A stretch of DNA of 32,664 nucleotides from Candidatus Eisenbacteria bacterium (GCA_016867715.1 VGIW01000030.1:1-32664), one strand, 5' to 3'; shown: positions 6,941 through 15,643, counted from the first letter of the stretch. The notes: generated by a model not told the origin, from the sequence alone. A program made the numbers and translations.

Positions 6941-8410
6941 TCATGCGTGCGCGCGCGACTCCGCGGCGCGGCGGATCCCCTCGAGCATTCCAGCGAACAC
7001 GATTCGATGGAGGGGAAGGACCGCGTACCAGTAGAGAAGCCCGGCGAGACCGCGCGGGAGGAAGCGGGCGGTCTGCGTGAGGCGCGTGCGCGCCGGGTTC
7101 GTTCCATCCGGTTCGATCGCGAAGGAGGGAAGACCCTCTCCCGGAAGCTCCATCTCGGCGCGAAGCTCGAGGAGGCGGCTTCTTTCGATCCCGGTCACGC
7201 GCCAGAAGTCGAGCGCGTCGCCGTAGCCGACGTTCTCCGGGTCGCGCCTTCCGCGGCGGAGACCCGGGCCCCCGGCAAGCCGGTCGAGAAGACCGCGCAA
7301 TCGCCAGAGCGCGTCCGCCGCGTACCAACCGTTTCCCCCTCCGATCCGACAGACCGCGCGAAAGGTCTCCTCAGGGGTCGCGCGGAGAACGATCGCGCGG
7401 CGATCGTCGAAGACGGTTCCTCCCGACCAGTCCGGATCGCCGGGGAGAGGCCCCGCGTCGATCCAAGAGGTCTCGACCGTGCGCGCGGCCGTCCGTCCGA
7501 GGGCCGCCGCGATCGCCTCGCGCACCGACAGGAGCCTTTGAGGCATCAAGCGATGCGCCTCGTCGTTCCGGCAGACGACCCGGTTGCGGAGCCCCTCCGC
7601 GAGCGGCCGCGCGATCCGGTGGCTCACCGGAGTGACGAGATGGATCCATAGCGAGCTGAGGCGCGGCGTGAGAACAGGAACGGGAAGGACGATCCGGCGG
7701 CGAAGCCCTCTCTCTTCTTCCAGAATCCGCATGATCGTCTGGTACGAGAGGATGTCCGGTCCGCCGATGTCGAGCGTCCTTCCCGCGGTCTCCGGCGTCT
7801 CGAGCGCGGCGACGAGATAGTGAAGCACGTTCCGTATCGCGATCGGCTGCGCTTCCGTGCGGACCCAGCGCGGGGTGATCATCACGGGAAGACGCTCGAC
7901 GAGATAGCGGAGGATCTCAAAGGACGCGGACCCGGACCCGATGATCATCGCCGCCCGAAAGACTGTCGTCGGAACTCCGGTGGAAGCGAGCGCCGTCTCG
8001 ACCTCGCGTCTCGAGGCGAGGTGCTCGCTGAGACCCCGGCCCGTCTCCCCGAGACCGCCGAGGTAGAGGATGCGCGCAACCCGCGCGCGGGCGGCGGCGC
8101 GGGCGAAAACCTCCGCGAGCGCGCGATCCCGCGCGGCGTACTCCTCCCCCGCGGCGAGCATCGAGTGGACGAGATGGTAGGCCGCCGCAGAGCCACGCAT
8201 CGAATCGGCGAGGAGATCCTCGTCCGCCGCGTCCCCTTCCACGACCGAGACCCCGGGGCGCCCGGCCCAGACGCGGCTCTCGAGCTTGCGCCGACTCCTC
8301 GCGAGGCACCGGACCTCGTACCCCGCTTCGAGGAGGCGCGGGACGAGACGCCCTCCGACATAGCCGGTCGCGCCGGTAAGAAAGACCGTTCCCCGGTTCG
8401 CGGAGCTCAT
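6941..8410 (-). CDS. SDR-family NAD(P)-binding protein with C-terminal DUF2867 domain
   Basis: The 489-aa protein has an N-terminal extended/atypical SDR Rossmann fold: VFLTGATGYVGGRL (near residues 8-21) is the TGxxGxxG dinucleotide-binding motif, followed by LARSRRK, consistent with NADP preference. Residues beyond about 320 match DUF2867, a lipid- or polyketide-cyclase-like domain found fused to such SDRs. The reaction is unknown. In other bacteria relatives sit near light/B12-controlled MerR regulators and photolyases, which fits the divergent CarH-like gene here. The ATG at 8408-8410 overlaps the stop of a small upstream frame (ATGA), and similarity starts within ten residues of it. Confidence 0.88.
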   Translation of the reverse strand: MSSANRGTVFLTGATGYVGGRLVPRLLEAGYEVRCLARSRRKLESRVWAGRPGVSVVEGDAADEDLLADSMRGSAAAYHLVHSMLAAGEEYAARDRALAEVFARAAARARVARILYLGGLGETGRGLSEHLASRREVETALASTGVPTTVFRAAMIIGSGSASFEILRYLVERLPVMITPRWVRTEAQPIAIRNVLHYLVAALETPETAGRTLDIGGPDILSYQTIMRILEEERGLRRRIVLPVPVLTPRLSSLWIHLVTPVSHRIARPLAEGLRNRVVCRNDEAHRLMPQRLLSVREAIAAALGRTAARTVETSWIDAGPLPGDPDWSGGTVFDDRRAIVLRATPEETFRAVCRIGGGNGWYAADALWRLRGLLDRLAGGPGLRRGRRDPENVGYGDALDFWRVTGIERSRLLELRAEMELPGEGLPSFAIEPDGTNPARTRLTQTARFLPRGLAGLLYWYAVLPLHRIVFAGMLEGIRRAAESRAHA

Positions 8411-8562
8411 CCTCCCATCCTCGCGCCCGCGCGCCGCCGCGCGAGCGATCGCTTGATACGAAAACAAAAGTCGCCGGCCCGGGCTTCGAATCGCGAGTGG
8501 ACCAGGTTGCCGCCCGAACCGACGACGAGAAGAACCGCGGCGAGAACGACCCGCTCTTTCAT
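8407..8562 (-). CDS. Small single-span membrane or secreted peptide
   Basis: A 51-aa frame starting MKERVVLAAVLLVVGSGGN has a charged start and one hydrophobic segment (residues 5-16), followed by an Arg-rich tail. Its stop overlaps the ATG of the SDR gene by 4 nt (ATGA), the usual sign of translational coupling. The ribosome binding site is weak (GAGAGA). I recognise no family. It could be a real small membrane protein or a leader frame for the SDR gene; the overlap is the main support. Confidence 0.4.
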   Translation of the reverse strand: MKERVVLAAVLLVVGSGGNLVHSRFEARAGDFCFRIKRSLARRRAGARMGG

Positions 8563-8940
8563 GGTCTCTCTCGTTCGCTTTCGTTGGCGCGACCGGTGAC
8601 CCGAGGGCAGCCGGCCTGCCGTTGTCTCTCGGACTCCCCGCTCGGCCAACCCGCGCGAAAGAGAACATCTATCGTGAACGCCCACCCCGTGGGTTGGGCG
8701 GAAACGCACTCGGGCGCGCGCGTCCTAGCCGACGTATGGCCATCGGACGCGCGCGACACCGGTCGGGGGGATTCGAAAGATCAGGCGAGCGCCGAGGAGA
8801 GCCTCTCGCCCCTTCGAACGCCCCCGAAGCCAGAGCCGGGAATCCCCGGGCGCTCTTCCTCTCCGAACCGACTGAAAGATCACGTGTTGCATCGACCAAC
8901 CCCCCAACTTAGCCAGGATCATATAACGTTCATATCGTTC

Positions 8941-8968
8941 AATGTAAGCGATCCCTCGATTCTGTCAA
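8941..8968 (-). promoter_or_regulatory. Promoter toward the SDR operon
   Basis: On the minus strand TTGACA (8968-8963), a 16-nt spacer and TACATT (8946-8941). The -35 and next five bases (TTGACAGAATC) are identical to those of the RRM promoter. Two CGTTCA repeats (8927-8932, 8936-8941) abut or overlap the -10 and transcription start. Confidence 0.5.
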
Positions 8969-8993
8969 GAGCGACACCAGGGGAAAAGAGGAC

Positions 8994-9022
8994 TTGCAAC
9001 TTCTTCTTTGGTAAGGCATATT
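8994..9022 (+). promoter_or_regulatory. Promoter of the MerR/CarH-like gene
   Basis: TTGCAA (8994-8999), a 17-nt spacer and CATATT (9017-9022) make a plausible sigma70 promoter about 70 nt before the regulator start codon. Confidence 0.45.
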
Positions 9023-9074
9023 TTCGAAGCGGGCGGGGAATGCGTTCCCGTTCCTGAAGGAATCCTGGGTTCAA

Positions 9075-9105
9075 ATCGTTCAGGAGGAACGATGGAACGA
9101 ACGAT
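9075..9105 (+). promoter_or_regulatory. ATCGTTC/GAACGAT dyad enclosing the Shine-Dalgarno and start codon
   Basis: ATCGTTC (9075-9081) and GAACGAT (9087-9093) are perfect reverse complements separated by AGGAG, which is the core of the ribosome binding site (AGGAGG, 9082-9087) of the regulator whose ATG is 9092-9094. A further GAACGAT lies at 9099-9105, and ATCGTTC recurs at 8934-8940. It may be an autoregulatory operator or an RNA hairpin controlling translation. Confidence 0.45.
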
Positions 9106-9973
9106 CTCACCGAAGGAGATGGCGGACGCGATCGGGGTTTCCGAGTCCTCGGTCAAGCGATGGGTGGACTGCGGCCGCATCGAGGCGGTCCGGACCGCGG
9201 GAGGGCACCGGCGCATCCCGGTCCCCTCGGTCGCGCGCTTCGTCCGCGAGACGCGGGCCTCTCTCGTGAAACCCGAGCTCGTCGGCCTCCACGACCTCCT
9301 GGCGATTCCTTCGCATACGAAGGAATGGGAGAACGAGAGCACCGACCTCTTCCGGTTCCTCGAGAGCGGGCAGGCGGCCGAGGCGAGGGGGCTCATCCTC
9401 TCGGCGTATCTTTCCGGGAGAAGCCTGGCGTCGATCGTCGACGGTCCGATCCGGTCCGCGATGGCGCGTCTCGGCGAGCTCTGGAAGCACGGCGCCGAGG
9501 GGATCCTCATCGAGCATCGGGCGACCGACATCTGCATCCAAGCGCTCGATCAGATCCGTCTTCTCATCTCGATCGGGAAGGACTCGCCGCGCGCGGTCGG
9601 CGGGGCTCCGTCGGGCGACCCGTACCTTCTTCCGTCGATGGCGACCGCGGCGGTGCTCGGCTCCGAGGGATACCAGGCGGTCAACCTCGGCCCGGACACG
9701 CCGGTCGACATTCTGCGAACCGCGGCGCGGTCGATGCGCCCCCGTATCGTTTGGCTCAGCGCGAGCGCGATCGAGAAGCCGCGGGAGCTCGCGGCCGAGG
9801 TCGCCTCGTTGCTCGGGACGCTCGCGGAGCTCGGCGCCGTTCTCGCCTTAGGAGGGACCGCCCGGGAGAAGCTCGCGCTCGACCCGCACCCGGCGCTCTT
9901 CATCGGATCGTCGATGGGGGAGCTCGCCGGATACGCCAGGGGACGAATCGCATCCGGGCCGCCGGCAGAGTAG
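9092..9973 (+). CDS. MerR-family CarH-like regulator with degenerate B12-binding domain
   Basis: The 293-aa protein has the CarA/CarH architecture. Residues 5-50 are a MerR helix-turn-helix (SVKRWVDCGRIEAVRTAGGHRR). Residues 80-160 are the four-helix cap of cobalamin sensors, with W131 and E141-H142 in the same W-x9-EH spacing as the light sensor CarH. Residues 168-290 are a Rossmann-like B12-binding domain (GYQAVNLGPDTP). However, the usual (E/D)xHxxG loop reads GDPYLLP (175-181): the cobalt-binding His is replaced by Tyr178. The residue after W131 is Lys, not the His that forms the second ligand in CarH. The ATG at 9092 is preceded by AGGAGG. It probably regulates the divergent SDR operon and itself; B12 dependence is doubtful. 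Confidence 0.88.
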   Translation: MERTISPKEMADAIGVSESSVKRWVDCGRIEAVRTAGGHRRIPVPSVARFVRETRASLVKPELVGLHDLLAIPSHTKEWENESTDLFRFLESGQAAEARGLILSAYLSGRSLASIVDGPIRSAMARLGELWKHGAEGILIEHRATDICIQALDQIRLLISIGKDSPRAVGGAPSGDPYLLPSMATAAVLGSEGYQAVNLGPDTPVDILRTAARSMRPRIVWLSASAIEKPRELAAEVASLLGTLAELGAVLALGGTAREKLALDPHPALFIGSSMGELAGYARGRIASGPPAE

Positions 9974-10123
9974 GACGATCTTCCCAGAGTGTTCCGCGTC
10001 TTCCCCTCCCCTCTCCCCCCCCACCATCGCCGCCCCTCGTTTCAAGAGGAGACCGCGGACCGCCGATACTCGGTGAGGCGGAGCGCGCGACGCGCCCGCC
10101 GGCCCATCGACGGGGAGGTGGCC

Positions 10124-10651
10124 ATGCGCTGTCCATCGTGCAGAAACACCCTCGCGGCAACGGACGCGGGGGCGGTCCGGCTCGACATCTGCCGCGGAGG
10201 TTGCGGCGGCGTCTGGTTCGATCGTTTCGAGCTCAAGAAACTGGACGAGCCTCACGAACCCGCCGGAGACGACCTCTTCGCAATCGAGCCGAAGGAATCG
10301 ATCCCTGTCGACCCGAACAAGAGGCTCATGTGTGCGAGATGCCAAGAGCTCGTGATGATGCGCCACTACTTCTCCGTGCGGAAAGAGATCGAGATCGACG
10401 AGTGCCCCGGCTGCGGGGGGATCTGGCTCGATCACGGCGAGCTTGGAAAGATCCGGGATCTCTTCGGGTCCGAAGCGGAGAAGACGGAGGCGGCGCGCAC
10501 GCGCTTCGCGGAGCTGTTCGACGAAGGGATGGAGAGGATGAGCGGCGAGACGCGCGAGAAGCGGAGGAAAGCGAGAACCTTCGCGAGGCTCTTCCGCTTC
10601 CTCTGCCCGAGCTATTACATGCCCGGAAAGCAGAGGTGGGGCGCGTTCTAG
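10124..10651 (+). CDS. Zinc-ribbon (zf-TFIIB-like) domain protein
   Basis: The 175-aa protein carries two similar zinc-ribbon units: CPSC...CRGGCGGVWFDRFEL (residues 3-38) and CARC...CPGCGGIWLDHGEL (about 70-107). Each has paired CxxC or CxxxC motifs and the GGxW[FL]D[RH]xEL ending typical of Pfam zf-TFIIB proteins, whose function is mostly unknown. The tail (110-175) is charged and ends in an aromatic segment. The ATG at 10124 has GGAGG 5 nt upstream. The TAG stop lies inside the left arm of a long inverted repeat (10648-10704). It follows the MerR gene on the same strand by 150 bp. Confidence 0.85.
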   Translation: MRCPSCRNTLAATDAGAVRLDICRGGCGGVWFDRFELKKLDEPHEPAGDDLFAIEPKESIPVDPNKRLMCARCQELVMMRHYFSVRKEIEIDECPGCGGIWLDHGELGKIRDLFGSEAEKTEAARTRFAELFDEGMERMSGETREKRRKARTFARLFRFLCPSYYMPGKQRWGAF

Positions 10652-10704
10652 CCTGGATGACGCACGCGTCTTCGTCGCGAAAACGCGTGCATCATCCAGG
10701 CTAG
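10648..10704. repeat. 57-bp near-perfect hairpin overlapping a stop codon
   Basis: Arms 10648-10668 and 10684-10704 are reverse complements at 20 of 21 positions (CTAGCCTGGATGACGCACGCG reads back in the right arm apart from one base). Inside, TTCG (10671-10674) pairs with CGAA (10678-10681), leaving a 3-nt loop. The left arm contains the TAG of the zinc-ribbon gene. No T-run follows. It could act as a transcription-end or RNA-stability structure, or be a mobile palindromic element. Confidence 0.75.
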
Positions 10705-10912
10705 CAAGACACGCCGCGAATCGATCATGACGACCGAGACCGTCGCCGCGCGGCGGTCTTCTTCTTTTCACGCCGGCGTCTCGCGTTTCGACTCCGAACC
10801 GGGGACGTGCTTGGTTGGAAGCTCGTCCTTCCGTTAGGATCGAGGGGGAGAGCCGAGGGACGGCTCTGAACGGCGATTGGATCGCGCACCTGGAAGCGAT
10901 CGCGAGGGGCCT

Positions 10913-12898
10913 GTGGGAACCGCAGTCGAAATCGGCAAGGGAACCTGCTCGGACCCGCTCGTCTCGGGGCGGCTCGAGTGGCTCGCGACGAACGGGATCG
11001 GCGGGTACGCGTCGGGGACGGTGGCGGGGTTCCGCACGCGGCGCTACCACGGGCTTCTCGTCGCCGCCCGAAGACCCCCGCTCGGCCGCGCCCTCCTGGT
11101 TTCGAAGGCGGATGAGACGGTCCGCTACCAAGGTCTCTCCGTTCCTCTGTACGCGGACCACCGCATTCCGGGGGGGATCGGGCCCCCCGGCTTCGAGCGG
11201 ATCGACCGTTTCCGTCTCGAGGGGACGACCCCCGCGTGGACCTTCACCGTCTCGGACGCGCTTCTCGAGAAGCGGATCTGGATGGAGCCGGGGGCGAACA
11301 CGACCTATGTACGCTACGACCTTCTCCGCGCGTACGAGCCGCTGGAGCTCGCGATCGAGGTGTTCATCGATCGGAGGGACCATCACGCGACCACCGGCGC
11401 CGCCGAGCGATCGTTCACGGTCGAACCGATCGCGGGGGGCGCGTGCGCGCGGGAGGACGGGTCTATCCCATTCGTTTACATCACAAGCGATCGGATGACC
11501 GCGCGCGTCGAGACCGAGTGGCGGAAGGGGTTCTTTCTTCCGGCGGAGGGACGCCGGGGGCTCGATGCGACCGAGGATCTCTTTCTCGCCGCCCGATTTC
11601 GGATCGCGCTTCTCGCGGGCGAGTCGGCCGCGCTCGTCTTCTCCGCGAACGAGGGGGCCCAAACGGACGCCGCCGCGGCGCTCGAGCGGCGCCGCTCGCA
11701 CGAGGAGGATGTGCTCGCGCGCGCGGCGGGCCTCCTCGGGCGCGCGGAAGGGCGCGAGAAGGAAGTCGAGCAGCTCGTTCTCGCCGCCGACCAGTTCGTG
11801 GTCGAGCGGACGGACGGCGCGAACGCTTCCGGGCGTTCGGTGATCGCCGGCTATCCCTGGTTCTCCGATTGGGGACGGGACACGATGATCGCGCTCCCGG
11901 GCCTCACGCTCGCCCCCGGGCGTCCCGAGATCGCGCGCACGATCCTCCTCACGTTCGCCCGCTTCATCGACCGCGGGATGCTGCCGAATCGTTTCCCCGA
12001 CGAGGGGGAAGCGCCGGAATACAACACGGTCGACGCGACCCTCTGGTACTTCGAGGCGATCCGCGCCTACCACGAGGCGACCGGCGACGACGATCTTCTC
12101 GCCGAGCTGTTCCCGCGGCTCGTGGACATCCTCGATCGGCACGAGCAAGGAACGAGGTTCGGCATTCGAGTCGATCCAGCGGACGGGCTTCTCGCGGCGG
12201 GAGAGCCGGGCGTGCAGCTCACGTGGATGGACGCGAAGGTCGACGACTTCGTCGTCACGCCGCGGATCGGGAAGCCGGTCGAGGTGAACGCCCTCTGGTA
12301 TCACGCGCTCCGCTCCGCCGCAGAGTTCGCGCGCGCGCTCGACCGGCCGAGCGGACGTTTCGGCGAGGCGGCCGACCGCGCGCGGGCCGGCTTCGAGCGC
12401 TTCTGGAGCGACGATCTCGGGCATTGCTACGACGTGATCGACGGGCCGGAGGGGAACGATCCCTCCCTCCGCCCGAACCAGCTTCTCGCCGCTTCTCTCG
12501 CGCACCGCCTGCTCGACGCCGCGCGCCGGAAGGCGATCGTGGATGCGTGCGCGAAGAAGCTCCTCACGCCGTACGGTCTCCGCTCGCTCGCCCCCGACCA
12601 TCCCTCGTACGTCGGTCGCTATGGAGGGGACCGCCTCCGGCGCGACCAGGCGTACCACCAGGGGACCGTATGGGCGTGGCTCATCGGGCCTTTCGTGTCG
12701 GCCCACTTCCGCGTCTACCGGGACGCGGCTCTCGCCCGCTCCTTCCTCGAGCCGTTCTTCGGCCACCTCACCGAGCACGGCCTCGGATCGGCGAGCGAGA
12801 TCTTCGACGGCGACCCGCCCTTTACGCCTCGAGGATGCATCGCTCAAGCATGGAGCGTGGCGGAGATTCTGCGCGTCTGGGCTGAGATCACGCGGTAG
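10913..12898 (+). CDS. Amylo-alpha-1,6-glucosidase / glycogen debranching enzyme
   Basis: The 661-aa protein matches the bacterial/archaeal debranching enzyme type (GDE N-bis plus GDE_C, an alpha/alpha-barrel) that hydrolyses alpha-1,6 branches in glycogen-like glucans. Visible landmarks are EWLATNGIGGYASGTVAG and TRRYHGLL near the N-terminus, and PWFSDWGRDTMIALPG, YNTVDATLWY, LTWMDAK and RRDQAYHQGTVWAWLIGP in the catalytic part, where acidic residues such as those in SDWGRD and QLTWMD sit. Family members start just before an EIG segment, which favours GTG 10913 (GAGGGG 3 nt upstream); a TTG at 10877 would add 12 residues. There is no signal peptide, so it is cytoplasmic. It converges on the GH172 gene with a 27-bp gap. 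Confidence 0.92.
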   Translation: MGTAVEIGKGTCSDPLVSGRLEWLATNGIGGYASGTVAGFRTRRYHGLLVAARRPPLGRALLVSKADETVRYQGLSVPLYADHRIPGGIGPPGFERIDRFRLEGTTPAWTFTVSDALLEKRIWMEPGANTTYVRYDLLRAYEPLELAIEVFIDRRDHHATTGAAERSFTVEPIAGGACAREDGSIPFVYITSDRMTARVETEWRKGFFLPAEGRRGLDATEDLFLAARFRIALLAGESAALVFSANEGAQTDAAAALERRRSHEEDVLARAAGLLGRAEGREKEVEQLVLAADQFVVERTDGANASGRSVIAGYPWFSDWGRDTMIALPGLTLAPGRPEIARTILLTFARFIDRGMLPNRFPDEGEAPEYNTVDATLWYFEAIRAYHEATGDDDLLAELFPRLVDILDRHEQGTRFGIRVDPADGLLAAGEPGVQLTWMDAKVDDFVVTPRIGKPVEVNALWYHALRSAAEFARALDRPSGRFGEAADRARAGFERFWSDDLGHCYDVIDGPEGNDPSLRPNQLLAASLAHRLLDAARRKAIVDACAKKLLTPYGLRSLAPDHPSYVGRYGGDRLRRDQAYHQGTVWAWLIGPFVSAHFRVYRDAALARSFLEPFFGHLTEHGLGSASEIFDGDPPFTPRGCIAQAWSVAEILRVWAEITR

Positions 12899-12925
12899 GA
12901 GGTCGCTTGCAGCGATCCGAGAGAG

Positions 12926-15643
12926 CTACTCCGGCCGGGTCGAGAAGACGAGCTCCAACCGGGCATCCGAGAGGCGGAGCGAAAACCCCCATCCGGCGAT
13001 CCTCTGCTCGACCTTGACGAGGATCTCGTTCCACCCGGCTTTCAGTTCACCTATGAAGCGGTCCTGGTCGTCGTCCCAGCCGCGGTGAACCGGCCAGCGA
13101 TGAACGCGCTCCCCGTTCAGCCAAACCTGTGCGCCGTCGTCGCTCCCGAACGAGAAGAGGGCGGAACGCGCGCGCGGGCTGAAAACCCAAACGGCGCCGT
13201 ACGCGATGCGATGCGTTCCTTTCCCGATCGCGTCGCGAAGGTCGACGAAGCCGAGGGAGTCGGCGCGCGCCTCCTTCCATCGGACGTCCGCGCCGTCGAT
13301 TCCTCGATAGACCGCGTCCGGGCGGATGCCTCCCGCTTCGTGCTCTCTCTCGGGCGCGTAAACCGTGTCGAACCTCGTGCACGCCGGGTCCTCGAACGGT
13401 CCCGCAACGAGCCATCTATCGATCGTCGGCTCGGTGAGCCTGAGGAGAACGCCCGAGACGATCCCCGAGAGCTTCCGATGCACCCACTCGCGGTTCTCGG
13501 TCATGTCCGGTTCCACCCAGGTCGACGGCCATACGGCGTGCGCACCCTCGAGCGGTTCGAGCGGCGTCGGAACCGTGCGGAACTCGATATCGAGACCGTT
13601 CCCTTCGAGAACCATCCTCACGGGGGGCGAGACGACCGCGGGGATCAGGCTGTCCGCCCCGCAGTCGACCGGATCGAGGAGGCGCTTCCCTTCAAGCCAC
13701 GCTTCGATCCGCCCGAGGAGCGGGGCCTTCGCGTAGACGAGGGAGACGTCGTAGCGCCCCTCGGGGAGACCCTCAACATACCGAGGGCTTTTGTAGTAGA
13801 AGTTCAGGGTGTCGCGGTTCGTGCTCGGCGGGAAAACCCGCGGCGGGACGTGGACGTCCGAACCCGGAGCGTACCCGCTGTAGAGGAGGATGGGCGAGGG
13901 TCGTCCGGCCCATTCCGGCGCGAGCTCGGTCCATGTCGTCCAGCCGGTCTGGTTATCTTTGCCGTTTTCGCTGTACTCGCTGTCCCGGTTCACGATCCCC
14001 GTCATGTGCCTCGGAAAGACGGCGACGCGCCGAAGGAGACGCCCGCCCTCATGGGGGCTCGATCGCTTGCGCGGCTCGTGAGGCTCCGCTTGATACCAAA
14101 GCGCCACGGCCGAGTATCCGGCTTCCGGCTCGATCGCCCCGTCGCCGATCCCGAGCCGGAACAGGAGGGAGTCGGCGAAGGCGATCCGGTCGGAGAAGTG
14201 CCACCGGTACCCCGAAACGCGCGGCGCCGGATCTTCACGCTTGAACGAAACGCCGCTGAAGGGGAGCGGAACGCCGGGCCCGGCGAAGTACCACCCCGAG
14301 TTGAAGTAGTCCTCGGTCCCGGTGCCGCGGAGGGCGGAAGCCGTGTCGCCGTCCACGACCACCGTCTCGTCCCCCTCGAGGAACGAGGCGGTCCACCCAC
14401 CGTGCGCGCTCACGACCGTGCCGATGTACGCTCCCCGTCCGCAGGCGCGAAGAACGGTGAACGAGGGGGTGTCGAGATACGGAACCCCTGCGTCGAACGG
14501 ATCCGGCTGCCGCGCGTTCCATTCACTCCGAGAGGCGTGGAGCCTCATCCCGTCCGGCGAAACGTCCGCGGGCCGGAAGAGGACGCGAAGCCGCGCGCGG
14601 ACTCTCTCACCCGAACCGTTGTGAAGAAGGAGATGCGCCCTCCGGAACGGCATTGGAAGCCGCAGGATCCCAACGTGCCCTCCAGAGAGAACCGCGACCG
14701 AGCGAACCCTCGCGGCCGCGAAGGCGCTCCCGAAGAGCTCGGCGAGAGGAACGTCGACCGATGCGGCTTCCGGGCGAAGAGGCTCGACCTCATCGTCCCA
14801 CCATGCGAGAAGGCGCGTCCCCCTCCACGCGTGATGCGCCCCTTCGAGCGCGACTCGGAGCTCGAGGATCTCCCCCGGACGGTCGATCGCGCAGCCGGGC
14901 TTCCCGTCGGAGCGCGGGAAGGACCATCTCCCCCGACTCCCGAGCGTGTCCTCGACCACCTCGTCCCCTTTCCGCGTCTCCACCGTCCAGGGCATCTCCA
15001 TCGTGACGGTGTCGGGGAGCGCGGCGATCTCCTCGCGCGCCCGCGCGAGACGCTCGCGATCCGAACGACGCGGCGGGAACGCGAAACTCTTTACTTTCGA
15101 ACCTTTCGGGTATGCGTGCGCGTTGATTTGATAGAACCGGATCCCGTCCACGGTCGTGATCCGGATGCTCTTCGCGAAAGGGATCGGAACGTACGAGAAG
15201 TTGATCCCTCCGAATTGCCGGTCGCCTCCGACGAACGGCGCGACGAACGGCTCCCGATCGCCCGAGAAGAACTCGTCGATCGGGAGGTCGAGCGCCGGAG
15301 CTTCTTTCCCGTCGACATAGATCCGGATCCGCGTCGAGCGGCCGGGCCACGTCATCCAGATCCGCTTGACGCACCCGGGGCCGTCCATCTCGGCGAGGAC
15401 ATGCTCCCCGTTCTCGTCGATCCGAAGGCGAGAGAAGAGCCCCGAGAAGCCGTCGTCGTTTCCGCCGGTCCGGTCGTAGCTCGAGAACATCACGCTCTTC
15501 GCGGCGGGCGTCTCGGCGAGCCTCGAGAGATCCCCTCCGAGGAACTCCCACACGTCGACATCGGAGCCGCCTTCGACGCATCCTGCAAACAAGAGAAGAA
15601 CGAGAGCGCCGCAACGAGCGATGAACGATCTCGGTCGGGTCAC
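12926..15643 (-). CDS. GH172 (DUF2961) lipoprotein with appended C-terminal domain
   Basis: The 905-aa protein starts with a lipoprotein signal (ALVLLLFAGC lipobox), so it is exported and probably lipid-anchored. Residues up to about 600 match DUF2961, now glycoside hydrolase family 172, whose characterised members act on D-arabinofuranosyl or fructofuranosyl linkages. The GTGTEDYFNSGWYF motif and the N-terminal SSYDRTGGNDD...G segment are family hallmarks. The last 220 residues form a separate beta-rich module (FSFGSDDGAQVWLNG ... AGWNEILVKVEQ), a PA14- or carbohydrate-binding-like domain often appended to secreted hydrolases. The GTG at 15643 is favoured by GGGAGG 7 nt upstream; ATG 15667 lacks one. 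The substrate is not predictable from sequence. Confidence 0.85.
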   Translation of the reverse strand: MTRPRSFIARCGALVLLLFAGCVEGGSDVDVWEFLGGDLSRLAETPAAKSVMFSSYDRTGGNDDGFSGLFSRLRIDENGEHVLAEMDGPGCVKRIWMTWPGRSTRIRIYVDGKEAPALDLPIDEFFSGDREPFVAPFVGGDRQFGGINFSYVPIPFAKSIRITTVDGIRFYQINAHAYPKGSKVKSFAFPPRRSDRERLARAREEIAALPDTVTMEMPWTVETRKGDEVVEDTLGSRGRWSFPRSDGKPGCAIDRPGEILELRVALEGAHHAWRGTRLLAWWDDEVEPLRPEAASVDVPLAELFGSAFAAARVRSVAVLSGGHVGILRLPMPFRRAHLLLHNGSGERVRARLRVLFRPADVSPDGMRLHASRSEWNARQPDPFDAGVPYLDTPSFTVLRACGRGAYIGTVVSAHGGWTASFLEGDETVVVDGDTASALRGTGTEDYFNSGWYFAGPGVPLPFSGVSFKREDPAPRVSGYRWHFSDRIAFADSLLFRLGIGDGAIEPEAGYSAVALWYQAEPHEPRKRSSPHEGGRLLRRVAVFPRHMTGIVNRDSEYSENGKDNQTGWTTWTELAPEWAGRPSPILLYSGYAPGSDVHVPPRVFPPSTNRDTLNFYYKSPRYVEGLPEGRYDVSLVYAKAPLLGRIEAWLEGKRLLDPVDCGADSLIPAVVSPPVRMVLEGNGLDIEFRTVPTPLEPLEGAHAVWPSTWVEPDMTENREWVHRKLSGIVSGVLLRLTEPTIDRWLVAGPFEDPACTRFDTVYAPEREHEAGGIRPDAVYRGIDGADVRWKEARADSLGFVDLRDAIGKGTHRIAYGAVWVFSPRARSALFSFGSDDGAQVWLNGERVHRWPVHRGWDDDQDRFIGELKAGWNEILVKVEQRIAGWGFSLRLSDARLELVFSTRPE

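Larger units (their letters stand above)
8563..9091. other. Divergent regulatory region between the SDR operon and the MerR/CarH-like gene
   Basis: About 530 bp with no supported gene. It carries an inverted repeat at 8679-8700, CGTTCA direct repeats at 8927-8941, a minus-strand promoter at 8941-8968, a plus-strand promoter at 8994-9022 and a dyad over the start codon of the regulator (9075-9093). Confidence 0.6.

Noticed and set aside
9848-12847. 999-codon minus-strand frame opposite the debranching enzyme
   Set aside because: Antisense shadow with low-complexity Arg/Glu/Asp composition; the plus-strand debranching-enzyme motifs are clear.
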